From the NCBI RefSeq assembly GCF_000276665.1, contig NW_004955416.1:8643591-8707590 (forward strand): a stretch of DNA of 64,000 nucleotides. Direction: 5' to 3'. The DNA comes from Chinchilla lanigera (taxonomy: Eukaryota; Chordata; Mammalia; Rodentia; Chinchillidae). The translations under genes and the position numbers were made by a program. The notes below the pieces were generated by a model, which saw only the letters and a list, made by a program, of their open reading frames with translations, was not told the DNA's origin and did not search any database. Positions 1 to 13,200 of this stretch are shown here, piece after piece. Positions within the stretch are counted from its first letter, which is position 1. Each line of letters begins with the position of its first letter.

Positions 1-1018
1 AGGGGCTGGCAGGCAGCCATAGGATGACCACAGTTGGGTGAATGGGAGATAATTTCCTTGATGCTCATGATCCAGCTTGCTGTGTCTGTCAGCCCTGGAC
101 ACGTAGGGGTTTCAGGGCAGAGGAAATGGCCATCCTGGTACCCCTAGAAGCTACTTGCTTAGGACAAAGCCTCCCCTTTTACCATGTCACCTGAATCCTA
201 AGTCGGGATCTGTGGACCCTGTAGGAATGAATGGGTGACTGCCAGGGTGACACCTGTCCCTGCTGCTGCCTGGTAGGTAACAGCTGGGCCGTGACATCTG
301 GGCTCATTCTGAGTGCTCCTGCCTGGAGGGTGACCACGTCTTGCCTGTATCCAGTGCCTCCCCATATTTCTCCAGCACCAAGTGTCCCTTTTCCTGGACA
401 GCCTGAAGCCCTGTGGCTTGGAGGGGGAAGATGGAGGGAGGTGTTGAGCATCTGTGTGATGACAGGATCTATAGGAGGCTGAGGACCCCAGAGAGAACCG
501 TTCATTTGCTTCAGCCTTTGAGCTCTCGCAGCCTTGGCATGTGTCCCCACCCCGCATCCCAAACTGAGGCAGGGAGTAGGGGACAAACAGCAGCAGGAGG
601 GTGGGATGTCCTGCAGATTCATTCTTGGAGTGGAAAGGGGGAAGGGAGGTCACAAAGTGAGGATGGTATGGGCCCTAGACAGACAAGGCCAGCAATGGTC
701 CCCAGCGGTGGCCAAGGGGAAGCCAGGATGCCACCTACCTGAAGGCTGGCTGGAGTGGGAGAGGCCTGGGCCTGTCACTTGTGGTCTCCCATTGCAGAGG
801 GCAGTGCCGAGGTGGAGTGAGCCCCTGTGTGGGGACAGCCCTCGAGTCTGAGGGGAAAGAGAGCCTTGTGGCCTAGGCTTTGCATCCAAAGGGTCTTAGG
901 GCTCCCTGTTTCCCAGGGGTTCCCCCACAGTGCCACAGGGCAAGCTGAGTCCCAGGACTTCAGGCTGAAGAGGACAGTCATGTGTCAATCACTGGAGCCC
1001 CCTTCCCCGCCCCCCGTC

Positions 1019-1086
1019 CTACCTGAGCAGAGCAGCTGCACTCTCACCCGAGATGCTAGGCGTAGGTTCTGCACTCTGATCTTGGG
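1019..1086 (-). CDS. SPTBN5: SPTBN5 predicted last coding exon
   Basis: This exon was chosen because the acceptor TCTCCAG at 1087-1093 and the frame demanded by exon 65 (which ends with one leftover base) give an open stretch. It begins [15 protein letters not shown], ends with ALLR and stops at TAG (1021-1019). The human protein, as I recall it, also has TAAQ at this point, but the rest of the tail does not match. The tail is therefore either rapidly evolving or the true last exon lies elsewhere. I saw no AATAAA for this strand in 1-1018, so the 3' UTR probably runs off the left edge. Confidence 0.5.
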
Positions 1087-4000
1087 CTGGAGATCAAGGG
1101 GAGGATGACAGTTACCCTGGCCCGTGCACCATGCTATCCCAGGCAGCCAGCCCTGAGGAGGAGCCTGCCCGCATCCTGCCCTCCCCAGACAGACAGACAG
1201 ACATCAGCACACAGCTGAGCACTTGAAGGCAGGCAGGTAGGCTCCCCTGGTGTCCAGCCTCCCAGCTGGAGGTAGGAGATGCTCAAATACTGAAGAAAGG
1301 TTCCTTTGGGATTCTAGAAAGATGGCCTTGGGAATGGAGTGAGGATCCATAGGCTGGGAGGGAGGACATTACTTGTCAGACACCTGATGACAGAAGTAGC
1401 CTAAGGGGGTGCTTCAAGTTCCTCCAGCTTGGTTATGGTCCCTAAGACACTTCTGTAGAGTGGCATTTAGAGATGTTTGTCTGAGATTAGAGAAACCCTC
1501 AGGACTAGATAGAGCAGAGCCAGGGAAGTTTTGGAGGGGACATAATCCATAGGTCCTGGCAGACGGGCTTGAGGGGGAGGCCTGTCTGGAGGACTCCAGA
1601 GGGCGGCGCAGGACTAGAAGGCAGCTGGGGTTCTAACTGCTTCTGCCACTGCTTTGCTAAATGTCTTCAGCCAAGTCGCTTAACTTCCCTGGGCCCTGTT
1701 CTCAGGGTTTGAGACTAGTGAACTTCCCTGGTAGGCACCACACACCATAGCCCAGGAGCCTGGGAACGGACACTGCCTTTACCACCCGCCTTCCCTGTGC
1801 TTACCTGTGTTGCTCGGGGCATGCTGCCAGCGCTCAGCCTGCTCTTCAGGTGGTGCTGCCCACAGGATATGAGCCCTGCTGCTCTGTCTGGCACCCAAAT
1901 AGTCAGGCGTCAAATTCCCCTTCTCGTGAGGGACCCTGCTTCCTACTGCCTGAGTTGGGCCTCTCACCTCAAGGAGAACATGTGTTTCCTGTCACTCTGG
2001 TCCTTTAGCCTCTCACACTGGGATCCTCTGAGGTTGAAGGGGGCCAGGTAAGCCACTTCCTGAGGAGAGATGAGGGGCAGGAATCACTGCAGCCAACTCA
2101 GCTTTTCCCACCTCAGCTTTATCCTCTGGCCGCTTCACCAGCCCCCTGCTGCCTGGTGCCTCTGCTGCCACCCTCTTACTCATGAACAGGCCCTCGCACT
2201 TGTCCCAAGAGCTCACACTGGGCTATGGAGAGGTGGTGGGGAGGCACACATAAGGGGAGGCTAGAGCTGGGCCTGGCTAAAGTCTGACCCAGAGCATCTC
2301 AGGGAGGCCTGGGCCAGACCATGGTCCCAGGGAGGAAGAGCGAGCCAGGAGCGACTGACAGGGAAACCAGGAGGAGAAGCCCCATCCTTTTCTAGTGGTA
2401 GGGGTGGAGTGGGCTCTGCCCAAGTCTGTAAGTGGCCTCTCAGTCCTGGCAGCCGTGCAGGGAATTTGCTGGCACTTACCTGCCTCCCCCCAGGTACAAG
2501 CAACTGCTTAAACTCCAGAGACCCCTCCACAGTGGGGGTACCCTTTGCCTCGTGGAACTGCAACAGGGCTCAAGAAATGTCAAGCCAGTGGGCCACAGGC
2601 CCTTTCTCCCTACACCTTCATTTCTGAAGCCCCAGGGCTGCAATGCCTGCTGGGGGAGGGAACAACTCACCTCCTTGACATTAGCGCCACTGGGCTGCTG
2701 CTGCCCAGCTTCGAGTTCCGTGGAGACGCTGAAGGTGAGGGGTGTGCACAGTCCAGTAGCAACACCTGGCTGCAGGATCTTGGTCTCAGCTGGCTGTGCT
2801 TCTGGTCCCTGGGGCCCAGACAGCCTCCGCCCGATGGCTGTCGGCAGGCTGGCAGTTCCCCCAGGGGTCTGCTCCTGCCGCAGCTTCTCTTCCACCTTGG
2901 GGTTGGGAGCAGGGTGAGCCTGTCGGAGGCAGACCAGCCATCGCGGTAGGCCACTCAGCCTCCGCGTCCCACTCTGAAGAGCACCAGTCTTCTCAGGTGC
3001 CCGTGTTGACTGCCCTCTCTTGCCAGCCCACCATGGTGCTCTGTCCCACGCCGGTGGCAGGGAAGGGTGGGGTTTTCCTAAGCCCCTAGGGAGGCTCCGG
3101 AGGACTCACTGCTTGGGAGCCCTGACATGCAGGCTGAGTGGAGGGACTGTTGCCACCACCAGCCCTCAGCTCCTAAGTGTACTCGGCCCCCTGCATTGCC
3201 TGGCGCCACACCTCTGTCCTCCTCTGCAGCCGGGCAAACTTCTCCTCCTGGGCTGCCAGCAGTGTCTCTAGGTCCTCATGTCTGTGGAGCAGCCTCTCCA
3301 CGTCGGACACCGAGTTCTGGGAGAGGCGAGTCAGGGTGAGGCGCTGGAGTCCCACAGGCCTTCCCTCAGCCTCTACAGCCCAGCCTGGGCAGCCAGTGAG
3401 TGGGGCCGCAGCGGGGTCCACCCTAGGCTGTGGCTGTCTGATGACGCTGGCTCCAGGAGGGCCTTCACTCACCCCGTAGCTGGGCTCCAGCAGGAGGTCT
3501 TCCCGGGAGGCCAGCCAGGCCTCCGCCTGCTCCAGCCCCTGCCGCAGCTCCTGCAGGCGCCAGCTCTCCTCACAGCGCTGCTGACGCAGGGCCCAGGTCT
3601 CCCGCAGCCCCTGCAGCTGCCCTTCTAGCTCCTGCAGACTTTGTGCCAGCTGGTGGGGGAAGGGCTGATGCCGAGAGAGCCCATGGACAGCGCCTGCCTG
3701 GGGCAGAGCTGGCAGGGAGAGGGCAGGCCAGGAGACCTGGACCCACCCCTTCTTGGCCCCTCTCCATTCTTCACCCAGCCTTCCTGACCTGCTGGCTTCT
3801 GTTCTATGCCTGCCAGGGGTTCTGAGGTCTTGGGCAATGGGGCTCATCCCACCCTCTGGGCTCATACCTCTGGGGACATGATGTGGCCATTGTCCAGCAG
3901 CTGCTGTCCTTCCCGCCATATGGCTTGGGCTTGAAGACAGTGCTCCTGGATTTCTTGCCCAAGCTCCTCGTGGTACCCAAGGAGCTGCTTGGCTCCCACT

Positions 4001-7000
4001 AGGTCCCTGGCCAGCTCCTCTAAGGACATCTGTGCCTGCTTCTCCTGAGCCCATGCTCTGCAGGGCAGGGAAAGGAAGTTGCTGGCAGGGTGGTCTGAGG
4101 GGCAAGGGCAGAGACTCCTGTTCCCCTAAAAATAGGATGACCCCCCCCATCCCTGCAGAGGAGGACACCACCTACAGCAATTCCCAGCAGCGTCCAAGGA
4201 AGGCATGGCCCTGGGCTGCCTGTGCCAGCTGCTGGCTACGCTCCTGGGCCTTCATTTCCAGGGTTGCCCAGGCTTCTTGCACCTTGGCCAGCAGCTCAGC
4301 CAGGCCCTCTTGAGCCTCAGGGTGCCGCTGGCCTAGTTGGTAGGCCTCCATCTGTATCCGTGCCACCTCCTTTTCTATTGCTATCAGTTCCCTCTGCAAC
4401 CAGAACACAAGATCAGGCCTCAGTCTTCCCCTGACCCCATGCCTGTCCTGTGCATGCCCAGGCCTCTCCCAGGAGCCCCCACTGTGCTGCTTTACAACCT
4501 GGGTCAAGTTCTGGGGCCCCAAGGGAGGGTGTCTGGGATTCTGGGGAGAGGGCTTGGGCAGGAGTCACTGGGTGGAGGGAAGGAAACACAGCCTTCACCT
4601 CTGCCTGAGCCCTCACCTGCAGGGACCTGTCCTGCTGCTGTAAGAGCTGCACGGGTGGCAGGTTATGGCCAAGGACCTCTCCCTCCAGCAGGGTAGTTTT
4701 CTCCTGCATCCGGCTGTGGAGCTCCGCCACCTCCTGCTCAAAGCCACGGAGCTCATGTGCTATAGCCAGGTTCTGGGGGAGGATAGAGGGCCTACTGGAT
4801 CTGACCTCTGCTCCTCAGCCCCCTTCTCCCTGAGACATGGCCTCCGGGGCCACCTCCTCCTGAACTGGGCTTGGTGATGAACATGCGATGTTATTGGTAA
4901 TGTGTTAGGGCCCAGGAGCACGTGGGGAGGACAGAGTGTCTGTCTGAGAAGGGCTGGGGTAAAGTCCTGGGCCCCATGTAAGCTTGGGCCCCATGATGGA
5001 GGAGGCTGCGACATTGGGATCCAGGAGCGGAGGAGAGGGCCAGCCCCAGGCTGGGACCCTAGATGATGTCTTCTGGGCTGTGGGGCACAGGGAGCTAGGC
5101 TGCTCTGACAGACACAAGCAGCTGTGGCAGTCAGGTGTGGAGGCTCACGTCTGAGCCTAGCCTGGGCAACTTAGAGAGACCATGTCTCAGAATAAATAAT
5201 TTTTTTTTTTTTTGTCTTTTTGAAACGGGGTCTCACTATGCAGTTCAGGCTGGCCTTGAGCTCACTTTGCAGCCCAGGCTGGGCTGGAACTCACAACGAT
5301 CCTCCTGCCTCAGCCTCCCAAGTGCTAGGATTACAGGTGCGTACAACCATACCCGACTAATAAATAATTTTAAAAAGGTGGCTGGGGATGTAGCTCAGTG
5401 CAAAGGCAGGTGCTAGGTTCAATCCCCCATACCACAAAAACACAACACAAAACAAAACCCAAGCAGTTGTAGCTGAGAGCTAAGGTCCTAGAAGAAAGCT
5501 GAAGGTTTTCTTGGCACACAAACCCACACAGAGCAGTCAGATGAGAACAGGTGGGGGTGGGGAAGATGGGGAAGAGCTCGGCAGTGCATGAGTTCCTGCA
5601 GAGCCCGGCTGTGTGGGTAAGGAGAAGGGACAAGCAAGGGCATCTGCTAAGAAATGGAGCCCACGCTTGGGGGTGCTCGAGGGACTCAGAAGCCTGGCTG
5701 GACACGTGCCGTGTCTCCATGGAGCTGTGACCTGCACTAGGAGGAAGCCTTGTCACTGGAGAAAGCCAGAGGTGGGAGACTAAGGCTCCCATCTGCTTGT
5801 TTCTGGGTGTTCTAGGCAGGCAGCTTCTATGCACACGCGCACACGCCTGTAAGGCCCATGCCACCTACCTCTGTGCGGGTTTTGATTGCCTTGTCCAGCC
5901 TCTCCCAAGTGGCCTCGATGTGGCTCTTTTGGCCTTGAATCTGGGGGTAGCACCCAGGGGCTTTCCGTTCCAGGGGGCCCACCAATTCCCTCAGGGCCTG
6001 TACCTTGGCCTGCCCCAGGTGCTGTACTTCTCTGCTGAAAGCATCAAACCTCACTTCCAGCACCTGCAAGGATGGGGGCCAGGAGTGTCACCATGGAGGT
6101 GACGTCTGGCAGCCTGAAATTCTGAACTCAGCTCTGAACTCTCTTGCCCCCTCCTTCTAGAACCCCCAGGATACTCCCAGAGAGGCGCCCTCCTCCAGCT
6201 TACTTGGTGCAGCTTCTCACTCATCCCCCAAAACGGGCCCTGTTTGCTCCATCAACTGTCCCATGTTAGCCCAAGACAGACTTGCCTGGACACTTTGCAG
6301 GTCCTGCCCATAGTCCTGGGACTCAGCAACAGTCACCTTGGCGTTCAGCCAGGCATCAAGCAGCAGGGCCTCTTGTTCCAGTTGGTGGAGCTGCAGCTGC
6401 TCGCACAGGCCCTGTTCTCTGCCCTCTGCCTTCCGCAGCAGCTGTTCGTGGGCCTCCCTCACAGCCTGCAGCTGGGCCAGCACCTTGGGGCTGCAGTGGA
6501 GACAGCTCAGACCTGAGTCTCAGCTGCCCTGGTGGGATCACCTTCCCCAGGCCCTTCCAGGCATGGCTCCTGCCCACCTGTTGGGGTTCTGCCCACCCTC
6601 CAGGAGGGCTGCTGTCTGCTGCAGCTGCTCGATGTGCCGACTGAATCCCTGCAAGTCTCTCCTGGTGTTCTCCAGCTGCCTGAGAAGGGCCTGTGTGGCT
6701 TCAGCGCTCTGGCCCACATCTTCTTTGTCTAGGACATGGTCGTGTTCGGCTAGCCAGGATCCCGCCTCTAGTAGCTGGGTGATGACATTGATCTGTTTTC
6801 CTCTGAGGTTTAGGCCTAGCTAGGGTCTGAAGTCTCAAGATTGAGAGTAGTTGTTCTCACCTGGCTGCATGATGTCACCTAGCCCAGCCCAGCAGGTTCT
6901 CCTCAGGTCTGGATGGAGCCTGAGCTCCGGTATTTTTTAAGATGTCTCACTATTTGCCCAGGCTGATCTCCAACTTGAGTGACCCTCTTAAATGCTAGGT

Positions 7001-10000
7001 GGGACAACAAGCGTGTGCCCCCCATTCCAAACAGTCAGTGTTTCCTAAGGATGATTCTTTTTTTTTTTTTTTTTTTGTGACAGGGTCTCCCTATGTAGCC
7101 CAGGCTGACCTCAAACTTGCAGTGATCTTCCTGCCTCAGCTAAGTGCTGAGGTTATAGACATGCACACTGTGGCTGGCAAGATTTTATTTATCTCATTAT
7201 AATAGAACCAAATTTGGTTAATATCTTAAGCATATTTCTTTTCTTTGCTTGTTACTTTAACTCCACATACAAGGGCATTCACCATGGGGAGGTGGGTTAG
7301 GTATAACCAGCAGCAAAGGTTCCAGGTGCTTCTGATGTAAAGCACAGGCTGAAAACCTCCGGTTTAGAAGGAGCAGTGAAACAAGCAAACCACCCCTCGG
7401 TTCTCTGGGGAAAAGAATTAAGACTCCGGATGAGGAGGTGGAGGATGTATGGCATTCAACCTCCCGGTGTCGTCTTCCCGCCCCCACACACTCCGAGAGC
7501 TTTCAGGCCCAGCCCTGGCCCTCTGTGCTCCATCCTACCCACTCACCTCCGTCAGAAACTGCTGGGCTTCCTGGGCCTGCTGCAGTAGCAACCGCCTCCG
7601 TGCTGCCTCTGTGCGCAGCTGCTCCAGTGCTGCCTCCAGCTGCTGCAGCCGGGCGGCCACCTCGTGGGCAGCAAAGTGCCCAGCCTGCACCAGCTTGTGC
7701 CCTGTGCTCACCACTGCTTCTGTCAGAGCCTCGTGGTTGCTTATCTCACTCTCCAGGTTCTGAGAAGAGAAGACCAGGGATGCTACTGGACACCGGGGAT
7801 AATCCGAGTTGTGCTTCAAGCCTAATGGCACCCTACAGATTTGCTCCCATGGAGTGCCCTGTCGCGGAACTCCCATAGAATTCAGGGGGCCCCCAAAGCA
7901 CCGCGTCTTTAGCTGCAAGCCTTGACTACTTCAGGTGGCTGTTCCTCGCATGGGCCCACACCTGGTGCTTTTCCTGCAGGTGCTTCAGAGCGCTCAGGCT
8001 CTGGCCGAAGTCTTGGGCAGTGGCCAAGGGCAGCTTCTCCTGCACCCAGGCCATTTCCTCATCAGCGTCCCTGAAGAACTGCAAGAGGAGGCTTCGAGCC
8101 TCCAGGGCTGCCCTACGCTCCTGTAGGGGCTCCTGAAGGCTCTTGAACCTGCAGCAGTAGATGGTGGTCATCAGCACTGGGGCCAGACTGTGACACAGCA
8201 TTCACCCACTCTGTGGGCAGGGGGAAAGAGAGGAAGAGACACGAACTGGGAGCAGGGAAAGGAGGCCAGGGAAGAGCAAACCGAAGCTGGGGCTGGGTAC
8301 TCTACCTCTGAAGCAGCTGCTGGGCCTGTTCTTCCACGTCTTTGGCCAGGCAGCGGCCTTCCTGCTCGAAAGCCAACTCTTGTGCTTGACCCAGCAGGGT
8401 CTGTGCCTGCTTGGCCTGCCTGCTTAGGGCTGCTTCCAGCTCCTCCTGGGCCCTCAAAAGCTTGCATACCCCAGGTAGGTCCTGGCCCCCAAGAGGGGCT
8501 GTCAGCTCCACCTCCATGGGCTCCAGCCAGCTCTCCAGTTCCTCCAGGTTCCGCTGTAGATGCAGGGCCTAGGGCAGAATGTGAGTGAGCCTGAGGTGGA
8601 GGCTGGAGCCCTGGCAGCTGCTCTGTGGCCTGCATAGCCTCACCTCGCAGGCCTTCTGCAGTTGGGCCACATTCCTCTGGCTGTTGGCCTGCACATCAGC
8701 CCAGAGCTCCCTGAGCACCTTCAGCTGCTCCTGGATGGTCTCTGAGGCTGGGTGGTCCCCCTGCAGCAGCCTCTGCCCCTCCTGCAGTCATAAGGTACAC
8801 ACCTCAGGGACAAAGGGCTGATGACACCAGGGCTCTAGCCACCGGCCCATGCCACTGAGGCTCTGAACTGGCTGCAAGTTTCTGAACCTCTCTAAAGCGT
8901 TATTTTAGAGATTCACCCATAGAATGGAGAAAATAATGGTTAACTGTTTAAAAGGGATAAAGCATACGAAGTACTTAGCAGGACACCTTATATCAGAGGG
9001 AGTCTGTTTGGGGGCTCAGGTAGGTAGAAAGGCAGTGTTAAAAAAAGGTGTTATGTTTTGAAGCCTTCACCCACACAATTGCTGTCCATGACCTAGCATG
9101 TCAAAATATCATCTTTAAAATTACTGAAAAGGTACTATTTTTAAAAGAGGGACCCCCCCCGAAAGCAACTGCAGTTCCCTACCCATCAGGGCCTAACTGG
9201 CAATGAGGGGCTGCTGTCACCACTGTGGCTCAGACACAGCTGCCGGCTCTGGGGCTGTGCCCAGCGCCTCACCTGCTGTAGCTCCTGCTGCCGGTGCAAG
9301 CTGGTGTCCAGCTCGGCCTGCAAATTCTGCTGCTTGCGCAACAGCGCTTGCAGTGTGGCAGGGTCCTGCCAGCCCTCTTCCAGAGCCACCAGGTTCTTTT
9401 CCCTCAGCCACGTGACCACCTGGGGAAGACTGAGTTTGTTGCCTGGAGCTCCCCTCCCCATAAACTCTGGGGAGCCCTTTCCTGGGGTGACTCCTCCCCC
9501 ACCACAACAAAACCCGCCCAAGCCAAGGTACCTCAAGGGAATCCTGCAGGAAGGTCTGCAGCTGCTCCAGCTGGTGACTCTGGGTCCTGGCTTGCTGGAG
9601 GAGGGTCTCTTTCCTGCAGGACGAGTGGGCCCTGTGTTCACCTGCCAGGACCTAGAACTGCTACAGGTGTGTGTGTGTGTGCACGCACGCACTCTTCTTG
9701 ATCTCAGCATACCCTAAGCCTCAGGTGTCCTTTAAAATAAAGGCATATCATACTTCTCCTCTAGATTAGTGTTCACTGTGTGCTGAGTTGCGTCTCCCAG
9801 ATTCTTATGCTGAAGTCTGAAACCCCACTGCCTCAGCATGTAGCCATATTTGGAGTCGCTTATCTCTTCGATGGTCCTAAGTTAAAATGTAGTCACATGG
9901 GTGGGTTTAATTGGATACAACTGGTGTCCTCAGAAGATCGGGGGATGAGAACACACAGAAGGATGACCATGCTATGACACAGGCAGAAGATAATCACGTA

Positions 10001-10185
10001 TAAGTCTGGAGAGGACAGGAAACCCAGCCTGCTGACAACTTGATCTCTAGAATTGTGACACAGTAAGTTTCTGTTGATTATATGACTCAGTCTGAGGTAC
10101 TTTGTTAGGCTACCCTAGGAGACTAATAGTGTTGAAGTGAAATTACACATTGCTGTTAGTAAAAATGTTTTAAGCAAAAAACCCT

Positions 10186-10216
<31 letters not shown>

Positions 10217-13200
10217 NNNNNNNNNNNNNNNNNNNNNNNNNNNNNNNNNNNNNNNNNNNNNNNNNNNNNNNNNNNNNNNNNNNNNNNNNNNNNNNNNNNN
10301 NNNNNNNNNNNNNNNNNNNNNNNNNNNNNNNNNNNNNNNNNNNNNNNNNNNNNNNNTGTACTTTCATACCAGTACCTTAAGTACATTGCCACGTGCAAAA
10401 ATACAGATCATAAATGATTTATGAGAAATAGGTTTTTTTTTGTTTTGTTTTGTTTTTTTCTGGTACCGGGAATCAAACTCATGATGTTGCGCTTGCCAGG
10501 CAGGCGCTGTGCCGCTGAGCTAAATCCCCAGCTCCTGATTTACGAGAAATAGAAAAAGAAGTCTGACACCCCGCCTCCTGCACCCCCCACTTCCTGTCAG
10601 TGTATTCCACGAAGGTGTGACAGGTGTTGGGGTTGGCTGGTGTGCAGAGGGGCTTGCAGGAAGAGAGATGCCCTCCTGAAGATGGCGGGACGGGTAGGGG
10701 TCACAGTGGCACTGTGCTGAGAGGCACCTGGGTCTGCCAGGAACCCTTTTTGCCATTTGTCAACTCAAATACCTCCATCGCCGGGTGTGATGGCACATGC
10801 CTGTAATCCTAGCACTTGGGAGGCTGAGGCAGGAGGATTGTTGTAAGTTCGAGACCAGCCTGGGCTACAAAGTGAGCTCAGGGCCAGCCTGAACTGCATA
10901 GTGAGACCCTGTCTCAAAAAGACAAAAAAAAGAGACCTCTATGGGTACTCAAGTGAGGACCCCCTGCAGGGATGGAGAGGGATGGCCCAGCCCCTGCCAT
11001 CCTTACATCAGAGGGATTCTGCTTGGGGTAAGGTAGGTAGAAAGGCAATGTGAAAAGAAGATGTCATTGCCTCTCGGCCTTTTGGCTAAGATTAAGTGGA
11101 AAAAAGATGTTATGTTTTGAAGCCTTCACACACACAATTGCTGTCCATGCACTTAGCATGTCAAAATATCATCTTTTGCCACATTTGTGAGTGCTGGTGG
11201 GCTCTCTGGACCCTTCCAGTCTGGGGTCTGGCTTCTGCCTCTATCTGCCTGGATCTAAAAGCCTGAGGAGCTGGAAAAGCGGTGGAGGCAGGTGAGCTTT
11301 AAGAGGGAAAAGGTGGAACCTGGTATCATAAGCTGGGCAGGCCCTGAGTGTCTGTGGCCAGCCTCAGTTAAATGAGCAGCAGAGATCCCTGCCCTGTGGC
11401 CAGACACTGGCTGAGATCCCAGAGGACTCAGATACTATTGTTAGTCCCTCTTTGTAGCTTAGAGTTTTAGCTAAGCCAGAGAGGAGGCTGTTTCAGGTTC
11501 TGCCATTAGCGGGCAGTGGAGAATGCAGGATGTTCTGACCCCTGACACTAACCACTGTGATCTCCTGCTTCCTGTTCCATCAGCTCGGTTTTCCACTTAC
11601 ATCCTTGCTGTACAATTCTTAATCAAACTCTCCTGTATCTCACTGAATGAAGGAGGAAGTGGGGAGTTTCTGTGTGTTGTAGGGGGGACCCTGGTATCTA
11701 ACCTCAGCCCTTGAGAAAAGCTAGAGAGCCTGGGCAGGAAGGGAAAGCTCTGAGGTCCACACCAGTCCACCCACATTTTCCCACCGCCCTAGAGCCACAA
11801 GTACCTCAGAAGTATGGCCTGGCACCTGGCCAGGGCACTCTGGGCCTCAGCAGGTCTGCCCTGGTGCAGGCTTCGGGCTCTGGCCTCCAGTGTGCGGAGC
11901 TTTTCCACCTGCGCCTCCAGGCGCTGCTCAAGCCTCTTGTGCTTTCGCAGGAGCACCTCCACCTTAGCGGAGGGGTCCTGGCAGGAGCAGGAGTCTGAGA
12001 GTGTCCGGCCATCCTGCTCACCCCTCCCCCACAGAGCCACTGTCCTGCTCAAAGTCACCCTCAAGCCCCTCAAGGCTGCTTCTGGCTTTAAGACAGTGAC
12101 TCCTGGCTTGGGGTGGTGCTGGGTAAGGGTTGGGCCAGGTCCAGGGAAGACAGAGATTTTCTACCTTCTTCTCTGCAGCCAGCAGAATAACATGGACCCC
12201 TAAGGATTTGCTGAGTTGTCTGAGAGACACACTCATCTGTCATGGGCTTGGTATGGTGGTGAGAAAAAAGAGAACCTACCCCAGGCCCAGGGGAGGCACT
12301 TGGGACCAATAAGGAAGTAACTGCTTGGTGAGAGCTATGCTGGGGTAGCGGGTGATCCTGGCCTGCCAGGCTCAGGCAGCCCTGACAGTCTCAGTGTTGC
12401 CCCTCAGGCTGCCTTGTGCACCCCCTGCTTCTGATGGACACTTACCCCCAGCCCCTCACTGGCCAGAGAGGCTTCCTCATTGCAGAGCTCACGTTCTGCC
12501 TTCTCCACAGAGCTCAGGAATAGCTGGTGAGAAAAGGAAAGGGGAGAGGAAAGTCGGTAGAGGACCCAGAAAACCCAGGGGCCTGGCTCCATGAACAAGT
12601 CTACAGCAGACCAGGCGTGTGGTGGGGAAGCCCCTGGCACAGCAGCCTCTGGTGTTGGCTTGGCCTCACTGTTCAGGTTGCACAGGCCCGAGAGGTGGGG
12701 CAGGCTGGGGACTGACCTGCAGCTCCATCGCCTGCTGCAGCTGCACCTGGTGCTCCTGCCAGGCCCCTTGCAGGCTGCTCAGTTCCTGGTCTAGGGCAGC
12801 CAGGGTCTGGTGAATAGTAGGGGCCAATGGGGACCCAGCTGCGAGCAGCTGTTTCCCGGTGCTTCGGGCCAGGTTAATGCTGTCTCTCCGGCCATCCAGC
12901 TCGTCCTGGAACAGAGCTGGGCTCAGCTTCCTAGAGGCATTAACGCCTTCCAGGGCTACAGGAAAGGTGGGGAGAGGTGGGGAAGGGCCTTGTGTGGGAT
13001 AGAAGAGGACAGAGGGCAGTAAGAAGGTGAGGTCCCCAAAGGCCCAGGGTCCCTGCAGCTCACCTTGCATGCCTGGTGCTCCTCCAGCATTTGCCAGGAT
13101 ACTGCCAGACTACAGGGTGTACCTCGATTGTTCACCTCAGCCCGCAGCCTCTGGGCCCAGAGCAGCAGTTCCTCCATCAGGACCCGGAGCTTCTGCACTT

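Noticed and set aside
5135..5416. Short plus-strand proteins with [22 protein letters not shown] text (also at 42 kb and 60.4 kb)
   Set aside because: Classic translations of antisense B1 (7SL-type) repeats.
10137..10424. Open frames spanning the run of Ns
   Set aside because: They consist of an AT microsatellite and undetermined bases, not coding sequence.
11065..11099. Functional U2 snRNA gene
   Set aside because: Only about the first 34 nt are present, flanked by target duplications. There is no Sm site, no 3' box and no promoter elements.
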